Both the position numbers and the translations under genes were made by a program. The notes under the pieces were generated by a model that was not told the origin of the DNA, made no database searches, and saw only the letters and a program-made list of their open reading frames with translations. 64,000 bases of DNA from an uncultured Campylobacter sp. (GTDB lineage Bacteria; Actinomycetota; Actinomycetes; Mycobacteriales; Mycobacteriaceae): positions 1 to 64,000 of the forward strand of contig CAMIME010000003.1 in the NCBI GenBank assembly GCA_946221035.1, read 5' to 3'. The first letter of the stretch is position 1. Each line of letters starts with the position of its first letter. Positions 53,728-63,135 of this stretch are shown piece after piece.

Positions 53728-54165
53728 CTACAGCCTCGTGCTGCCGTCAGGGCCGCCAGGACCGCCAGGACCACCCGCGCCGCCCGCGCCGCCCGGACCA
53801 CCAGCGCCACCCGAACCGCCAGACCCCTCGCCGAACTCGCGGCGGTAATGCGCATCCCAGTCGAAGCTCGAGTCGAGACCGGGGGCGAAGTCGGAACCAG
53901 GCCCGGAATCGTAGTTCTGCAGTGAGGGGGAACCAGGCGAGCTGAACCCCTCGCCGCGGGGGCCGGGGATGCCGTAATCCTCAACAGCCAAAGGGTCCTC
54001 GTTGAAGTGCTCGATCTGCGCGCCGCGCACGAACAGCACCATGCCGGACACCGCGGCGGCGATGGCGACGAAGACGGCGAGGGAGCCGTCGAGAAAGACC
54101 ATGGCGAGCGTCGCCAAGATCATGAGGAAGCCGCCGAACGCGTAATCCCTACCCGCTGAACCCAT
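53728..54165 (-). CDS. small membrane protein with Gly-rich tail
   Basis: A 145-residue protein with two close hydrophobic spans (about residues 9-24 and 27-48), a cytosolic or external acidic stretch (HFNEDPLAVEDYGIPGPRGEG) and a C-terminal tail of Gly-Gly-Ser/Ala/Pro repeats of collagen-like spacing (GSGGSGGAGGPGG). It lies divergently from glfT2 and next to it, similar to the small membrane gene near glfT2 in C. glutamicum. A GTG at 54171 is an alternative start. Function unknown. Confidence 0.75.
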   Translation of the reverse strand: MGSAGRDYAFGGFLMILATLAMVFLDGSLAVFVAIAAAVSGMVLFVRGAQIEHFNEDPLAVEDYGIPGPRGEGFSSPGSPSLQNYDSGPGSDFAPGLDSSFDWDAHYRREFGEGSGGSGGAGGPGGAGGAGGPGGPGGPDGSTRL

Positions 54166-54281
54166 GCGCACGAGTATCGCGGGCCGCCAGCGACCCGTCA
54201 ACCGCGAGCCACAGCCAGAAAACCGAGACTGAACCGTTACGCTTAAAACCCAACTGCCCACTCAAGCTATCCAGCAAGAAA

Positions 54282-56243
54282 GTGAGAGCCGTGGATCAGC
54301 ACGCAAACCGGGACGCGGATCGTGTCCTTGCCCGCATCCTCATGCCGAAGAAGGGCGAGCCGCGCGATGTGCGCATGCTCTACCTCATCGAGCCGGAGCA
54401 GAACACGCAGCGCCTGAGCTGGGACGACCGCACCTCGTTTAGGGTCCCGGCGGGCCAAGAGGTGAGCTTCGAAACGTACTTCAACGCGTTCCCGGCGAGT
54501 TACTGGCGCCGCTGGAGCCAGTTGGACACGGTGCTGCTCGCGATGGAGGTCGAGGGCCGCGCCACCGTCTCCGTCTACCGCTCGAAGTACGACGGCACCC
54601 GCGTCGCGGTCACCAGTAAAGAGGTGACGGGCCCGACAGAGATCCCACTGAAGCTCGCGAACTTCGAGGACGGCGGCTGGCTGTGGTTCGACATCACCGC
54701 GGACGAGGACACGCGCGTCACGCACGCTGCGTGGGTCGCCCCCACCGCCCCCAAAGAGCAATTGCTTGCCGACGGCTCCGTCGTCCCCCCGCAGCCCAAA
54801 CAGGTCGCCGTGGGCATTCCAACGTTTAACCGGCCGCGCGACGCCGTCGACGCGCTGCACGCGCTGGCGGAGGACCCGTTTGTGGCCGAGTGCATCACGG
54901 ATGTGCTCATGCCTGACCAGGGCAACCAGCACCCTGGAGAAGAGCCGGACTTTGCTGAAGCGGAGCGCAACCTCAATGGCAAGCTGACGATCTTCTCGCA
55001 GGGCAACCTGGGTGGTTCGGGCGGATACGCCCGCATTATGTACGAGGCGCTGGGGCGCACGGACGCGCCGTTCATCTTGTACATGGATGACGACATCGCG
55101 ATTGAGCCGGATTCCATCGCGCGCGCGGTGCAGGTGGCGCGCTACGCCAAGCACCCGTTTTTGGTGGGCGGGCAGATGCTGAACCTGCAGGACCGCTCCC
55201 AGCTGCGCACCACGGGTGAGACGGTGGACAAGGACATCTTCATGTTCCGCGCCGCCGAGCACGCGGTCTACGACCACGACTTTGCCAAGTACCCGCTGGG
55301 CTACGTGGGCACGGACGAGGAGGACCTGGATCCGAGGAAGACCACCTCGCGCCCGCTGCACCGCCGCATCGACGTGAATTACAACGGTTGGTGGATGGAC
55401 CTCATCCCGCGCGTGGTTGCGGAGCGGATCGGTTTGCCGCTGCCGCTGTTTATCAAGTGGGACGACAACGAGTACGCCTTCCGCGCAGAGGAAGCAGGCT
55501 TCCCGACGGTGACCTGGCCCGGCGTGGCCATTTGGCACATGGCCTGGGCGGACAAGGACGACGCGATCGATTGGCAGGCGTACTTCCACATGCGCAACCG
55601 CCTGATTGTCGCGGCCATCTACGGTCCCGAAAACCCGGAGGCGATGCTGAAAAACATGCGCAAATCCACGCACAAGCACTACATGTGCATGGAGTACTCC
55701 ACAATCGCCATCCAAAACGAGGCGATGCGCGACTTCCTCGCCGGGCCCGACCAGCTCTTCGACATCCTCGAATCTTCGCTGCCGCGAATCCAGGGCATCC
55801 GCTCCAAGTACTCGGACGCGCAGATCGTGCCCTCTGCCGCCGACCTACCCGCGCCGACGGGTGCGCCGGGCGTGCCCACGAAGAAGATCGGCGGGCGCCT
55901 GGCCAAGGTGAAGAAGCTGCCGTGGGCGGCCAAGGCGCTGCTCCACCTGACCAAGCCTGAGGACAAAGGCCACTGGGACGCCCCGCAGCTCAACCTCACC
56001 GCGGAGGAGGCTCGCTGGTTCACCCTCGCGCGCCTCGACTCGGCGACGGTGTCGACAGCCGGCGGCACGGGGGTGGCCTTCCGGAAGAGGAACAAACAGC
56101 TTGCCGACGACCTTGCCAACGAACAGAAACAACTCCGCGAGCAGATCCAACAACGCTGGCCCGAGCTCAAGCGCATCTACCGCGACGCGCGCCCTGAGCT
56201 ATCCAACCGCGAGAACTGGGGGAAGGTGTTCGATGCCCAGTAA
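54282..56243 (+). CDS. glfT2: galactofuranosyltransferase GlfT2
   Basis: Polymerises galactofuranose onto the arabinogalactan linker. The 653-residue protein has an N-terminal beta-barrel, a GT-A domain with VAVGIPTFNRPRDAV (about residues 181-195), QGNLGGSGGYARIMYE (about 240-255), the metal-binding MDDDIAIEPDS (about 268-278), and WDDNEYAFRAEEAG/HMAWADKDD with the catalytic Asp and His. Start: GTG at 54282 or 54291. It overlaps the PAP2 gene by 11 bases, as head of the cell-wall operon. Confidence 0.97.
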   Translation: MRAVDQHANRDADRVLARILMPKKGEPRDVRMLYLIEPEQNTQRLSWDDRTSFRVPAGQEVSFETYFNAFPASYWRRWSQLDTVLLAMEVEGRATVSVYRSKYDGTRVAVTSKEVTGPTEIPLKLANFEDGGWLWFDITADEDTRVTHAAWVAPTAPKEQLLADGSVVPPQPKQVAVGIPTFNRPRDAVDALHALAEDPFVAECITDVLMPDQGNQHPGEEPDFAEAERNLNGKLTIFSQGNLGGSGGYARIMYEALGRTDAPFILYMDDDIAIEPDSIARAVQVARYAKHPFLVGGQMLNLQDRSQLRTTGETVDKDIFMFRAAEHAVYDHDFAKYPLGYVGTDEEDLDPRKTTSRPLHRRIDVNYNGWWMDLIPRVVAERIGLPLPLFIKWDDNEYAFRAEEAGFPTVTWPGVAIWHMAWADKDDAIDWQAYFHMRNRLIVAAIYGPENPEAMLKNMRKSTHKHYMCMEYSTIAIQNEAMRDFLAGPDQLFDILESSLPRIQGIRSKYSDAQIVPSAADLPAPTGAPGVPTKKIGGRLAKVKKLPWAAKALLHLTKPEDKGHWDAPQLNLTAEEARWFTLARLDSATVSTAGGTGVAFRKRNKQLADDLANEQKQLREQIQQRWPELKRIYRDARPELSNRENWGKVFDAQ

Positions 56244-56733
56244 GGAAACGAAGCTCCTGGTCGCGATCCAGGACCTGGCCTACAGCCAAGCGACCGTGAA
56301 GGCGGCGCGCACGCTGAGCCATTTCGGTGAGCACGATTTGGGCTGGTTGGGGGTTGCGTTGGCGGGCGGAGCCGTCGATAAGCGGAGGCGGAAGAAGTGG
56401 GCTGCACTTGGCGCAGGCACGTTTGCCGCGCACGCGGCGACGGTGGTGCTGAAGCGCATTGTGCGGCGTCCCCGCCCGAACGACGCGAGTGTGAAGGTGG
56501 GGGTGGCCACGCCGTCGCAGCTGTCGTTCCCTTCATCCCACGCGGCGAACACGGCGGCCGCGGCGGTGCACCTGGCGGACATTACGGGCAAGCGCTGGCC
56601 GTGGTTGCTCGTGCCGGTGATGATGCTCTCGCGTAACGTGCTCGGCGTGCACTACCCCACGGACACGCTTGCGGGCGCGGCGCTGGGGGCGGGCATTGCC
56701 AAGGCGACCGTTAAAGCGGAGAAGAGGATCTAA
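56233..56733 (+). CDS. PAP2-family decaprenyl-phosphoryl-ribose phosphatase-like protein
   Basis: A 166-residue membrane protein with PAP2 motifs KRIVRRPRPND (about residues 73-83), PSQLSFPSSHAANT (about 94-107, catalytic His) and RNVLGVHYPTDTLAGAALG (about 131-149, second His and Asp). The M. tuberculosis counterpart (Rv3807c) dephosphorylates decaprenylphosphoryl-5-phosphoribose between GlfT2 and UbiA, the same order as here. ATG at 56233 overlaps glfT2 by 11 bases; its stop directly precedes the next start. Confidence 0.93.
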   Translation: MPSKETKLLVAIQDLAYSQATVKAARTLSHFGEHDLGWLGVALAGGAVDKRRRKKWAALGAGTFAAHAATVVLKRIVRRPRPNDASVKVGVATPSQLSFPSSHAANTAAAAVHLADITGKRWPWLLVPVMMLSRNVLGVHYPTDTLAGAALGAGIAKATVKAEKRI

Positions 56734-57747
56734 GTGGAAGACCGTCATCTCGAAGGAACGATCCAGCAGCCGGTCGACGAACCCCTGATCAAGTCGGAGC
56801 CGCACACCTCCGGCGTGGATCAGGTGATGAAGAAGACACCGCCGAAGAACCTGCCGGACGCCATGATCAAGGGCTTGCGCCCGAAGCAGTGGGTGAAAAA
56901 CGTCCTCGTGCTGGCGGCGCCGATGGCGGCTGGCGCGGACGCGTTCAACGGACGCACTGCGGTGGATGTCCTCATCGCGTTCGTGGTGTTCTGCTTCGGT
57001 GCGTCCTCGATCTACCTGATCAACGACGCGCGCGACGTGGAAGCTGACCGCCGCCACCCCACGAAGCGCTTCCGCCCGATCGCCTCGGGCATGCTGCCGA
57101 TCAACCTGGCCTACATCATGTCGGCGTTGCTCATCCTGGGCGCGCTGGGGCTGTCCCTGTTGGCCACGGACGGCACGTCGCTGGCCTGGGTCATCGGCAT
57201 CTACATCGCGCTGCAGCTCGGGTACTGCTTCGGGTGGAAGCACATCCCGGTGATCGACATCGCCCTGGTGTCTTCCGGGTTCATGCTGCGCACCATGGCC
57301 GGCGGTGTGGCGGCCGGCATCGACTTATCCCAGTGGTTCCTCCTGGTGGCGGCGTTTGGGTCGCTGTTCATGGCCTCCGGCAAGCGCTACGCCGAGCTTC
57401 TGCTGGTGAAGGAGACCGGTGCGGAGATCCGCCGCTCACTGCAGGGCTACACCGAGACCTACCTGCGCTTCGTGTGGACGCTCTCTGCCACCGCCGTCGT
57501 CATGTCCTACGCGCTGTGGGGCTTCGAGCTCTCCCGCGCAGTGGGCGGCACGCAGGCCATCTGGTACCAGGTGTCCATGGTGCCGTTCGTCATCGCCATC
57601 CTGCGCTACGCCTCCGTGGTCGACTCCGGTGAGGGCGGCGCACCCGACGAGGTGGCGCTCGAGGACCGCGTCCTGCAAACCCTCGCCCTGGCCTGGCTCT
57701 TCTGCATCGCCATGGCCGTCTATGTCGTGCCTGCGTTCTGGCAGTAG
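56734..57747 (+). CDS. ubiA: decaprenyl-phosphate phosphoribosyltransferase (UbiA family)
   Basis: Joins 5-phosphoribose diphosphate to decaprenyl phosphate, the first step toward the decaprenyl-phosphoryl-arabinose donor. The 337-residue integral membrane protein has about nine spans and the UbiA motifs NDARDVEADRRHPTKRFRPIASG (about residues 90-112) and the KRYAEL second Asp-type site (about 217). Homologue of Rv3806c. GTG start immediately after the PAP2 stop. Confidence 0.95.
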   Translation: MEDRHLEGTIQQPVDEPLIKSEPHTSGVDQVMKKTPPKNLPDAMIKGLRPKQWVKNVLVLAAPMAAGADAFNGRTAVDVLIAFVVFCFGASSIYLINDARDVEADRRHPTKRFRPIASGMLPINLAYIMSALLILGALGLSLLATDGTSLAWVIGIYIALQLGYCFGWKHIPVIDIALVSSGFMLRTMAGGVAAGIDLSQWFLLVAAFGSLFMASGKRYAELLLVKETGAEIRRSLQGYTETYLRFVWTLSATAVVMSYALWGFELSRAVGGTQAIWYQVSMVPFVIAILRYASVVDSGEGGAPDEVALEDRVLQTLALAWLFCIAMAVYVVPAFWQ

Positions 57748-57773
57748 ACCCGTCTGGCAGTAGACTCGGCCAA

Positions 57774-59516
57774 ATGACCAAACACGCCCGCCTTTCCGCG
57801 CTCGCCGCGGCCCTGGTCGCGGGCGTGTTCGCGTTCTGGGGCGGGTGGACGCGCCGGTGGATGTCCGACGACGGGCTCATCGTGCTTCGCACCGTGCGCA
57901 ACATCCTCGCCGGCAACGGGCCCGTGTTCAACGCCGGCGAGCGGGTGGAGGCCAACACCTCCACGCTGTGGCAGTACCTCATCGCCCTGTTCGGCTGGGC
58001 CACCGACGCCCGGCTCGAGGACATCGCGATGTGGCTGGCCCTGGCCTGCACCGTCATCGCGGCGGTGGTGGCCACGTACGCCAGCGCCCGTTTCTGGCGC
58101 TCCCCGGTGATCCCCTTCGGCATCGTCATCTACCTGGCGCTGCCGGTGGCGCGCGACTTCGCCACCTCCGGGTTGGAGTGGGGCCTGGCGCTGTTGTGGA
58201 TCGCGGTGTGGTGGGCCCTGCTCGTGCAGTGGTCGAGCAGGTCGAGCGTGTACCTCCTCGCCTTTTGGTGCGGGCTGTCCTGGCTAGTCAGGCCGGAGCT
58301 CGCCCTGTACGGCGGGGTGACGGGGCTCATGGTCATCGCCTTTCACCCCCGCAAGACCGCCGGCATCCTTGCCGCGGCCCTGCCCATCCCGGCCGCCTAC
58401 CAGCTCTTCCGCATGGGCTACTACGGCCTGATCACCCCGCACACCGCCGTGGCCAAATCCGCCGCCGACGCCGAGTGGGCCCAGGGGCTCGAGTACCTCC
58501 GAGATTTCGTGGGTTACTACTGGCTGTGGCTGCCGCTCCTCCCAGCCGTGGGGTTGATGGTGTGGGGGATGAGGGGGGCCGGAGGTCGTCGTCAAGCAAT
58601 CGTGCTCTTGGTGGAACTGTGCGCGACCGCGCATATCGCCTACGTCTTGCGTGTGGGCGGCGACTTCATGCACGGGCGCATGTGGCTGCTGCCGCTGTTC
58701 GCGCTGCTGCTGCCCGTAATGGCGGTGCCCTTTACCCGGATGAGCGCGGCGCTGGCGACCGCGGTCGTGGTGTGGGCGAGCGTGACCGTCGTGCGCGCGC
58801 ACCCGATTGACTGGGAGCTCTACGAGGTGGGGGAGAAGGAGCTCGGCATTGTCGACGAGCGCGAGTTCTGGACCATGGCGCTTCGCCGCGAGTCCGCGCC
58901 GCGCTACGCCGAGGACTTCCTCACCTCGAAACTGATGACGGATTGGGACGCCTCGCTCGCCGACGCGCTGGACAACAACGACGCGATGATCACCCTGGCG
59001 CGCGTGAGCCAGGACCCGGAGGCCTACGAGTGGTTCCCCCGCACCCGCTCGCCGCACGCAAGCGACCTGCGCGACGTGCCCACGACCGCCTACATGATCA
59101 ACCTGGGCATGACCAGCATGAACGCGCCACTGGACGCGCGCATCCTGGACACCGTGGGCCTGGCCACCCCGCTCGCCGCACGCATGCCGCGCGACCCGGA
59201 CGGGCGCGTGGGCCACGACAAGCAACTCAGCTTCGAGTGGCAGGTCGCCGACACCGACGCCGACCTGGACGCGCTGCCCGAATACATCGACGCCGACGTG
59301 GCGAAGCAGGCCCGCGCCGCGCTGCGCACCCCCGAAATCGCCGCCCTTCTGGCTACCTCGCGCGAGCCCATGAGCTGGTCGCGGTTCTGGGAGAACGTGC
59401 GCTATTCGCTGGGTCCGGGCAGGAGCTTCACGCTTGACGACGACCCTTCGGCCTACACCTCCCCCGGCGAGAGCTCCCGGGATGGGGCGCGGATCGCTTG
59501 GCCGCGTTCAAATTGA
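57774..59516 (+). CDS. aftB: terminal beta-(1,2)-arabinofuranosyltransferase AftB
   Basis: Caps arabinan with beta-1,2-arabinofuranose from decaprenyl-phosphoryl arabinose. The 580-residue GT-C protein has about ten spans in its first 380 residues, the acidic motif SDDGLIVLRTVRN near residues 30-42 (catalytic Asp), and a soluble C-terminal domain. Order after ubiA matches M. tuberculosis Rv3805c. The GC-rich CTC/CTG codon use is like its neighbours. AGTAGACTCGG precedes the ATG; the ribosome-binding site is weak. Confidence 0.94.
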   Translation: MTKHARLSALAAALVAGVFAFWGGWTRRWMSDDGLIVLRTVRNILAGNGPVFNAGERVEANTSTLWQYLIALFGWATDARLEDIAMWLALACTVIAAVVATYASARFWRSPVIPFGIVIYLALPVARDFATSGLEWGLALLWIAVWWALLVQWSSRSSVYLLAFWCGLSWLVRPELALYGGVTGLMVIAFHPRKTAGILAAALPIPAAYQLFRMGYYGLITPHTAVAKSAADAEWAQGLEYLRDFVGYYWLWLPLLPAVGLMVWGMRGAGGRRQAIVLLVELCATAHIAYVLRVGGDFMHGRMWLLPLFALLLPVMAVPFTRMSAALATAVVVWASVTVVRAHPIDWELYEVGEKELGIVDEREFWTMALRRESAPRYAEDFLTSKLMTDWDASLADALDNNDAMITLARVSQDPEAYEWFPRTRSPHASDLRDVPTTAYMINLGMTSMNAPLDARILDTVGLATPLAARMPRDPDGRVGHDKQLSFEWQVADTDADLDALPEYIDADVAKQARAALRTPEIAALLATSREPMSWSRFWENVRYSLGPGRSFTLDDDPSAYTSPGESSRDGARIAWPRSN

Positions 59517-59570
59517 TAACGTGATCTTGTTTATTGCCTTTGAAGGGTGCCTGAGAAGGGTGGAGGAACC

Positions 59571-60584
59571 ATGAACGCGAAGACAACGCTGCGCCGGAAA
59601 CTCGGAGCTGTCCTGGTGGCGCTGTTGACCGGGCTGACAGCGGTGACGGGTGCCGTGGTGGGCGCGCCGCAGGCGAGCGCCGCGCACCGCGACTGGCTCC
59701 GCCCGGGCTGCACCTGGGACCCGGCGCAGTTCTGGGTGCAGCGTTGCAACGTGTGGTCGGCCGCGATGAACCGGCACATCCCGGTGCAGATCCAGCCCTC
59801 GCAGCGCGGCGGCAACGCGGCGCTGTACATGCTCGACGGGCTGCGCGCGATGGATTCGTCGAACGCGTGGCTCGTGGATGTGAACGCTGCGCGCACCTTT
59901 GTCAACCACAACATCACCCTGGTCATGCCGGTCGGCGGGCAGTCCTCCTTCTACACCGACTGGAACGCGCCGGCGACCTACGACTTCAACCACCCCGTCA
60001 CCTACAAGTGGGACACCTTCTTGACCAAGGAGCTGCCGCCGTACCTGCAGCAGCACTTCGGCGTCTCGCCCACGAACAACTCGATCCTGGGCCTGTCCAT
60101 GGGCGGCACCGCCGCGATCAACCTCGCCGCGCTGCACCCGAACCAGTTCAAGCAGGTGCTGTCGTTCTCCGGCTACCTCACCACCACCGTCCCCGGCGGG
60201 CAGACGGCACTTCGCGCGGCGCTTCTCGACGGCGGCATGTACAACGTCAACGCCATGTGGGGCTCCAGCCTGAACCCGCGCCGCTTTGAAAACGACCCGT
60301 TTTTGAACATGGGCAACCTGCGCGGCAAGGACATCTACGTCTCCGCCGGCTCCGGCATCCCGGGCCCGGCCGACGCGAAGTACCTGCCGCAGCACCGCGC
60401 CTCCGGTATCGCCCTGGAGCGTATCGCCAACACCACCACCCGGGCCTGGTCGCTGAAGGCGAATGCCACCGGCGTCGCCCACACCGCGGTGTTCACACCC
60501 ACCGGCCTGCACAACTGGGACCAGTTCGGCGGCCAGCTCGAGGCGACGAAGCCGCGCATCCTCAATGTGATGAACGCCTGGTAA
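59571..60584 (+). CDS. secreted mycolyltransferase (Ag85/Cmt type)
   Basis: Transfers mycolates between trehalose esters and arabinogalactan. The 337-residue exported enzyme has a signal peptide (cut near PQASA, residue 39), an alpha/beta hydrolase fold with the nucleophile GLSMGGTA (Ser near residue 165), YMLDGLRAM (about 81), MPVGGQSSFYTDW (about 112-124) and a terminal His in TGLHNWDQFGGQ. Strong GGAGG ribosome-binding site. It follows aftB as in the mycobacterial fbp locus. Confidence 0.95.
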   Translation: MNAKTTLRRKLGAVLVALLTGLTAVTGAVVGAPQASAAHRDWLRPGCTWDPAQFWVQRCNVWSAAMNRHIPVQIQPSQRGGNAALYMLDGLRAMDSSNAWLVDVNAARTFVNHNITLVMPVGGQSSFYTDWNAPATYDFNHPVTYKWDTFLTKELPPYLQQHFGVSPTNNSILGLSMGGTAAINLAALHPNQFKQVLSFSGYLTTTVPGGQTALRAALLDGGMYNVNAMWGSSLNPRRFENDPFLNMGNLRGKDIYVSAGSGIPGPADAKYLPQHRASGIALERIANTTTRAWSLKANATGVAHTAVFTPTGLHNWDQFGGQLEATKPRILNVMNAW

Positions 60585-60607
60585 TCCTCCGGCGTGTCGC
60601 GCTCGCG

Positions 60608-60638
60608 TAAAGTCTCAAGTGAAACTTAAGCTTTGTGG
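60608..60638 (+). promoter_or_regulatory. 31-nt conserved motif upstream of the LGFP mycolyltransferase (copy 2)
   Basis: TAAAGTCTCAAG, then TGAA, then ACTTAAGC and TTTGTGG, 36 bases before the ATG at 60674. It is 26/31 identical, in the same orientation, to 43584-43614. The dyad is CTCAAG-N5-CTTAAG. Confidence 0.65.
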
Positions 60639-60673
60639 CTAACGTGACTCAAGCGACTGAAGGTAGGAGACCC

Positions 60674-62638
60674 ATGCGAGCATCCCGATCCCCCAAGACC
60701 TGGCGCACCGCGGTGGCGCTGCCGGCCGTTGCGGCGTTCGTCGCGACGCTTGTGCCCGCGGCTCCCGTGGCCACGGCGCAAGACGCGTCCTCCGACCTCT
60801 CGTCGGCGCTGTCCTCGCGCGGTGGCAACCGCGGCCTGTCCGACGGCCTGCGCCCCTCCGACCCGCCGGCGCGCACCCCGATCGAGGTCGACCGCAACCC
60901 GCAAATTCCGGGCCTGCCCGAGGGTGTGAAGGTCGACCGCATCGAGTGGCTGACCAGCCGCCGCGTCGCGGTGTTCATCAAGTCCGCCGCGATGCCGAAG
61001 GATCTGATCCAGGTGCAGATCCTCCTCGCCCGCGACTGGCACTCCAACCCGGGCGCGAAGTTCCCCGAGGTGTGGGCGCTCGACGGCCTGCGCGCGCGCG
61101 ACGACGAAAACGGCTGGACCATCGAAACGAACATCGAGCAGTTCTACGCCGACAAGAACGTCAACGTCATCCTGCCGGTGGGCGGCGAGTCCTCCTTCTA
61201 CTCCGACTGGCAGCGCGAGAACAACGGCAAGCACTACAAGTGGGAGACGTTCCTCACCCGCGAGCTCGTGCCGATTTTGAACAACGAGTTCCGCTCCAAC
61301 GGCCGCCGCGCCGTCGTCGGGCTTTCCATGGGTGGCACCGCCGCGATGAACCTGGCGGAGCGCAACCCGCAGCTGTTCGACTTCGTCGGTTCCTTCTCCG
61401 GCTACCTGGACACCACCACCACCGGCATGCCGACCGCCATCAAGGCCGCGCAGCTGGACGCCGGCGGCTACAACTCGGAGGCCATGTGGGGCCCGCTCGG
61501 CTCCCAGGACTGGATCGACCACGACCCGAAGCTGGGCATTGAAAACCTCGCCGGCAAGACGGTCTACGTCTCCGCCGGGTCGGGCCGCGACGACTTCGGT
61601 AACGCCGAGTCCGTGGCCAAGGGCCAGGCCAACGCGGCCGGCATGGGTCTCGAGGTGATCTCGCGCCTGTCCACCCAGACCTTCGTGGACTACGCCTCGC
61701 GCACCTCCGTGAAACCGATCGTGCGCTTCCGCCCCTCCGGTGTGCACTCGTGGGAATACTGGCAGTTCGAGATGGCGCAGGCCTGGCCCTACATCGCTAA
61801 CGCCCTCGACGTGCCGGAGGGCGACCGCGGTTCCAAGTGCACCCCGATCGGCGCGATCGCCGAGGCCACGGCCAGCGGCGTGATCGGCACCTGCGTCAAC
61901 GACGAGTACGACGCCGGCGCCAACGCCCGCGGCAAGGCGCAGGACTTCCGCGGCGGCACCGCCTACTGGTCCCCGCAGACCGGCGCCCACGCGCTCTACG
62001 GCGCGATCCTGGCCAAGTACAACGGCCTGGGCGGCGCCGCGGGCTGGCTCGGCTTCCCCAAGACCACCGAGGAGAAAACCCCGGATGGCAAGGGCCGCTT
62101 CGTGCACTTCGAAAACGGCTCCATCTACTGGACCCCGGAGACGGGCGCGTACGCCATCCCGGGCGACATGTTCGAGGCCTGGGGCAAGAACGGCTACGAA
62201 GGCGGGGACCTGAAGTACCCGGTTGCCGAGGCCAACCAGGTGGGCAAGGGCTACGTGCAGAAGTTCCAGGGCGGCTACCTCACCCGCAACCCGGACAACT
62301 CGCACTACGTGGTCCACGGCGCGATCGGCGAGAAGTATGGCGAGCTGGGCACCGCGACCTCGGCTCTCGGCTTCCCGCGCTCCAACGAGATCGCGATCCG
62401 CGGCGGCGCCTTCCAGCAGTTTGAGAAGGGCAACATCTACTGGTCCGCGGCCACCGGCGCCCACGTCGTGCTCTACGGCGACATCTTCGACGAGTGGGGC
62501 AAGCGCGGCTTCGAGCAGGGCGAGCTCGGCTGGCCTACCTCCGACATGGCGGCCATCCCGGCGGGCGGCCTGACCATCGACTTCCAGCGCGGCACGATCC
62601 AGCAGGTCAACGGCGCGGTCAACGTAAGGAAGAAGTAG
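60674..62638 (+). CDS. mycolyltransferase with C-terminal LGFP repeats (Cop1/PS1 type)
   Basis: A 654-residue exported enzyme. A signal peptide (about 1-33) precedes an Ag85-type domain (about 85-400) with [13 protein letters not shown], nucleophile [10 protein letters not shown] and GVHSWEYW His. Three to four LGFP repeats follow (about 440-650), each of the form GxIxxKYxxLGGxxGxLGFP or close ([37 protein letters not shown]). C. glutamicum Cop1 has the same layout. The repeats hold it to the cell wall. The stop overlaps the next GTG by one base. Confidence 0.95.
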   Translation: MRASRSPKTWRTAVALPAVAAFVATLVPAAPVATAQDASSDLSSALSSRGGNRGLSDGLRPSDPPARTPIEVDRNPQIPGLPEGVKVDRIEWLTSRRVAVFIKSAAMPKDLIQVQILLARDWHSNPGAKFPEVWALDGLRARDDENGWTIETNIEQFYADKNVNVILPVGGESSFYSDWQRENNGKHYKWETFLTRELVPILNNEFRSNGRRAVVGLSMGGTAAMNLAERNPQLFDFVGSFSGYLDTTTTGMPTAIKAAQLDAGGYNSEAMWGPLGSQDWIDHDPKLGIENLAGKTVYVSAGSGRDDFGNAESVAKGQANAAGMGLEVISRLSTQTFVDYASRTSVKPIVRFRPSGVHSWEYWQFEMAQAWPYIANALDVPEGDRGSKCTPIGAIAEATASGVIGTCVNDEYDAGANARGKAQDFRGGTAYWSPQTGAHALYGAILAKYNGLGGAAGWLGFPKTTEEKTPDGKGRFVHFENGSIYWTPETGAYAIPGDMFEAWGKNGYEGGDLKYPVAEANQVGKGYVQKFQGGYLTRNPDNSHYVVHGAIGEKYGELGTATSALGFPRSNEIAIRGGAFQQFEKGNIYWSAATGAHVVLYGDIFDEWGKRGFEQGELGWPTSDMAAIPAGGLTIDFQRGTIQQVNGAVNVRKK

Positions 62639-63117
62639 TGCGCAAGCTCGCAGTTTGCTTAGCGACGGCTCCGCTTCTCGCCATCACCGCATGCAGGGGC
62701 GCCACGGTGGATTCCGAAGACGTGACGGAAACCGCGACGGCCACCTCGACCGCTACCAGCACAGCCACCAGTACCGCCACGAGTACGGCGAGTTCGACCG
62801 CGAGCTCCGCGACAGCCGCGGCGGTGCCGTCAGGGGGTGGCGACCAGCCTGCCCACGAGGTGGAAAGTGTGCCGTCGCAGGCTGCGGCGTACTCGCCGGA
62901 GGAGCAGGCCTTCCTGGATCATCTGCGGGAAAACGGACTGAATATCGAGGGCGTTGAGGATCAGCTCACAGCAACGGGGCTTACTGTGTGCGCGAACGAC
63001 CCCATTACCCGCGACGCGGTGGCCGGGCAGCTCGTGGAGCAGCGCCGCACCGACATGGACGCCGCGCAGGTCGCCGCCTTGATCAGCGACACGGCGCGCG
63101 CGAACCTCTGCGGCTAA
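62638..63117 (+). CDS. DUF732-like secreted lipoprotein
   Basis: A 159-residue lipoprotein whose signal peptide ends in the lipobox LAITAC (Cys near residue 19), then a low-complexity Thr/Ala/Ser linker (TATSTATSTATST) and a small domain with EEQAFLDHLRENGLNI, TGLTVCAND and ISDTARANLCG (paired Cys). This pattern is DUF732-like. It starts on the last base of the mycolyltransferase stop and precedes the cutinase-like gene; a role in the same envelope system is inferred. In mycobacteria a small secreted gene lies nearby too. Confidence 0.75.
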   Translation: MRKLAVCLATAPLLAITACRGATVDSEDVTETATATSTATSTATSTATSTASSTASSATAAAVPSGGGDQPAHEVESVPSQAAAYSPEEQAFLDHLRENGLNIEGVEDQLTATGLTVCANDPITRDAVAGQLVEQRRTDMDAAQVAALISDTARANLCG

Positions 63118-63135
63118 CAGGCTAAAAGGAGGACT

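Noticed and set aside
54267..55715. 482-codon ORF on the minus strand
   Set aside because: Antisense shadow of glfT2, which has clear GT-A motifs and codon bias.
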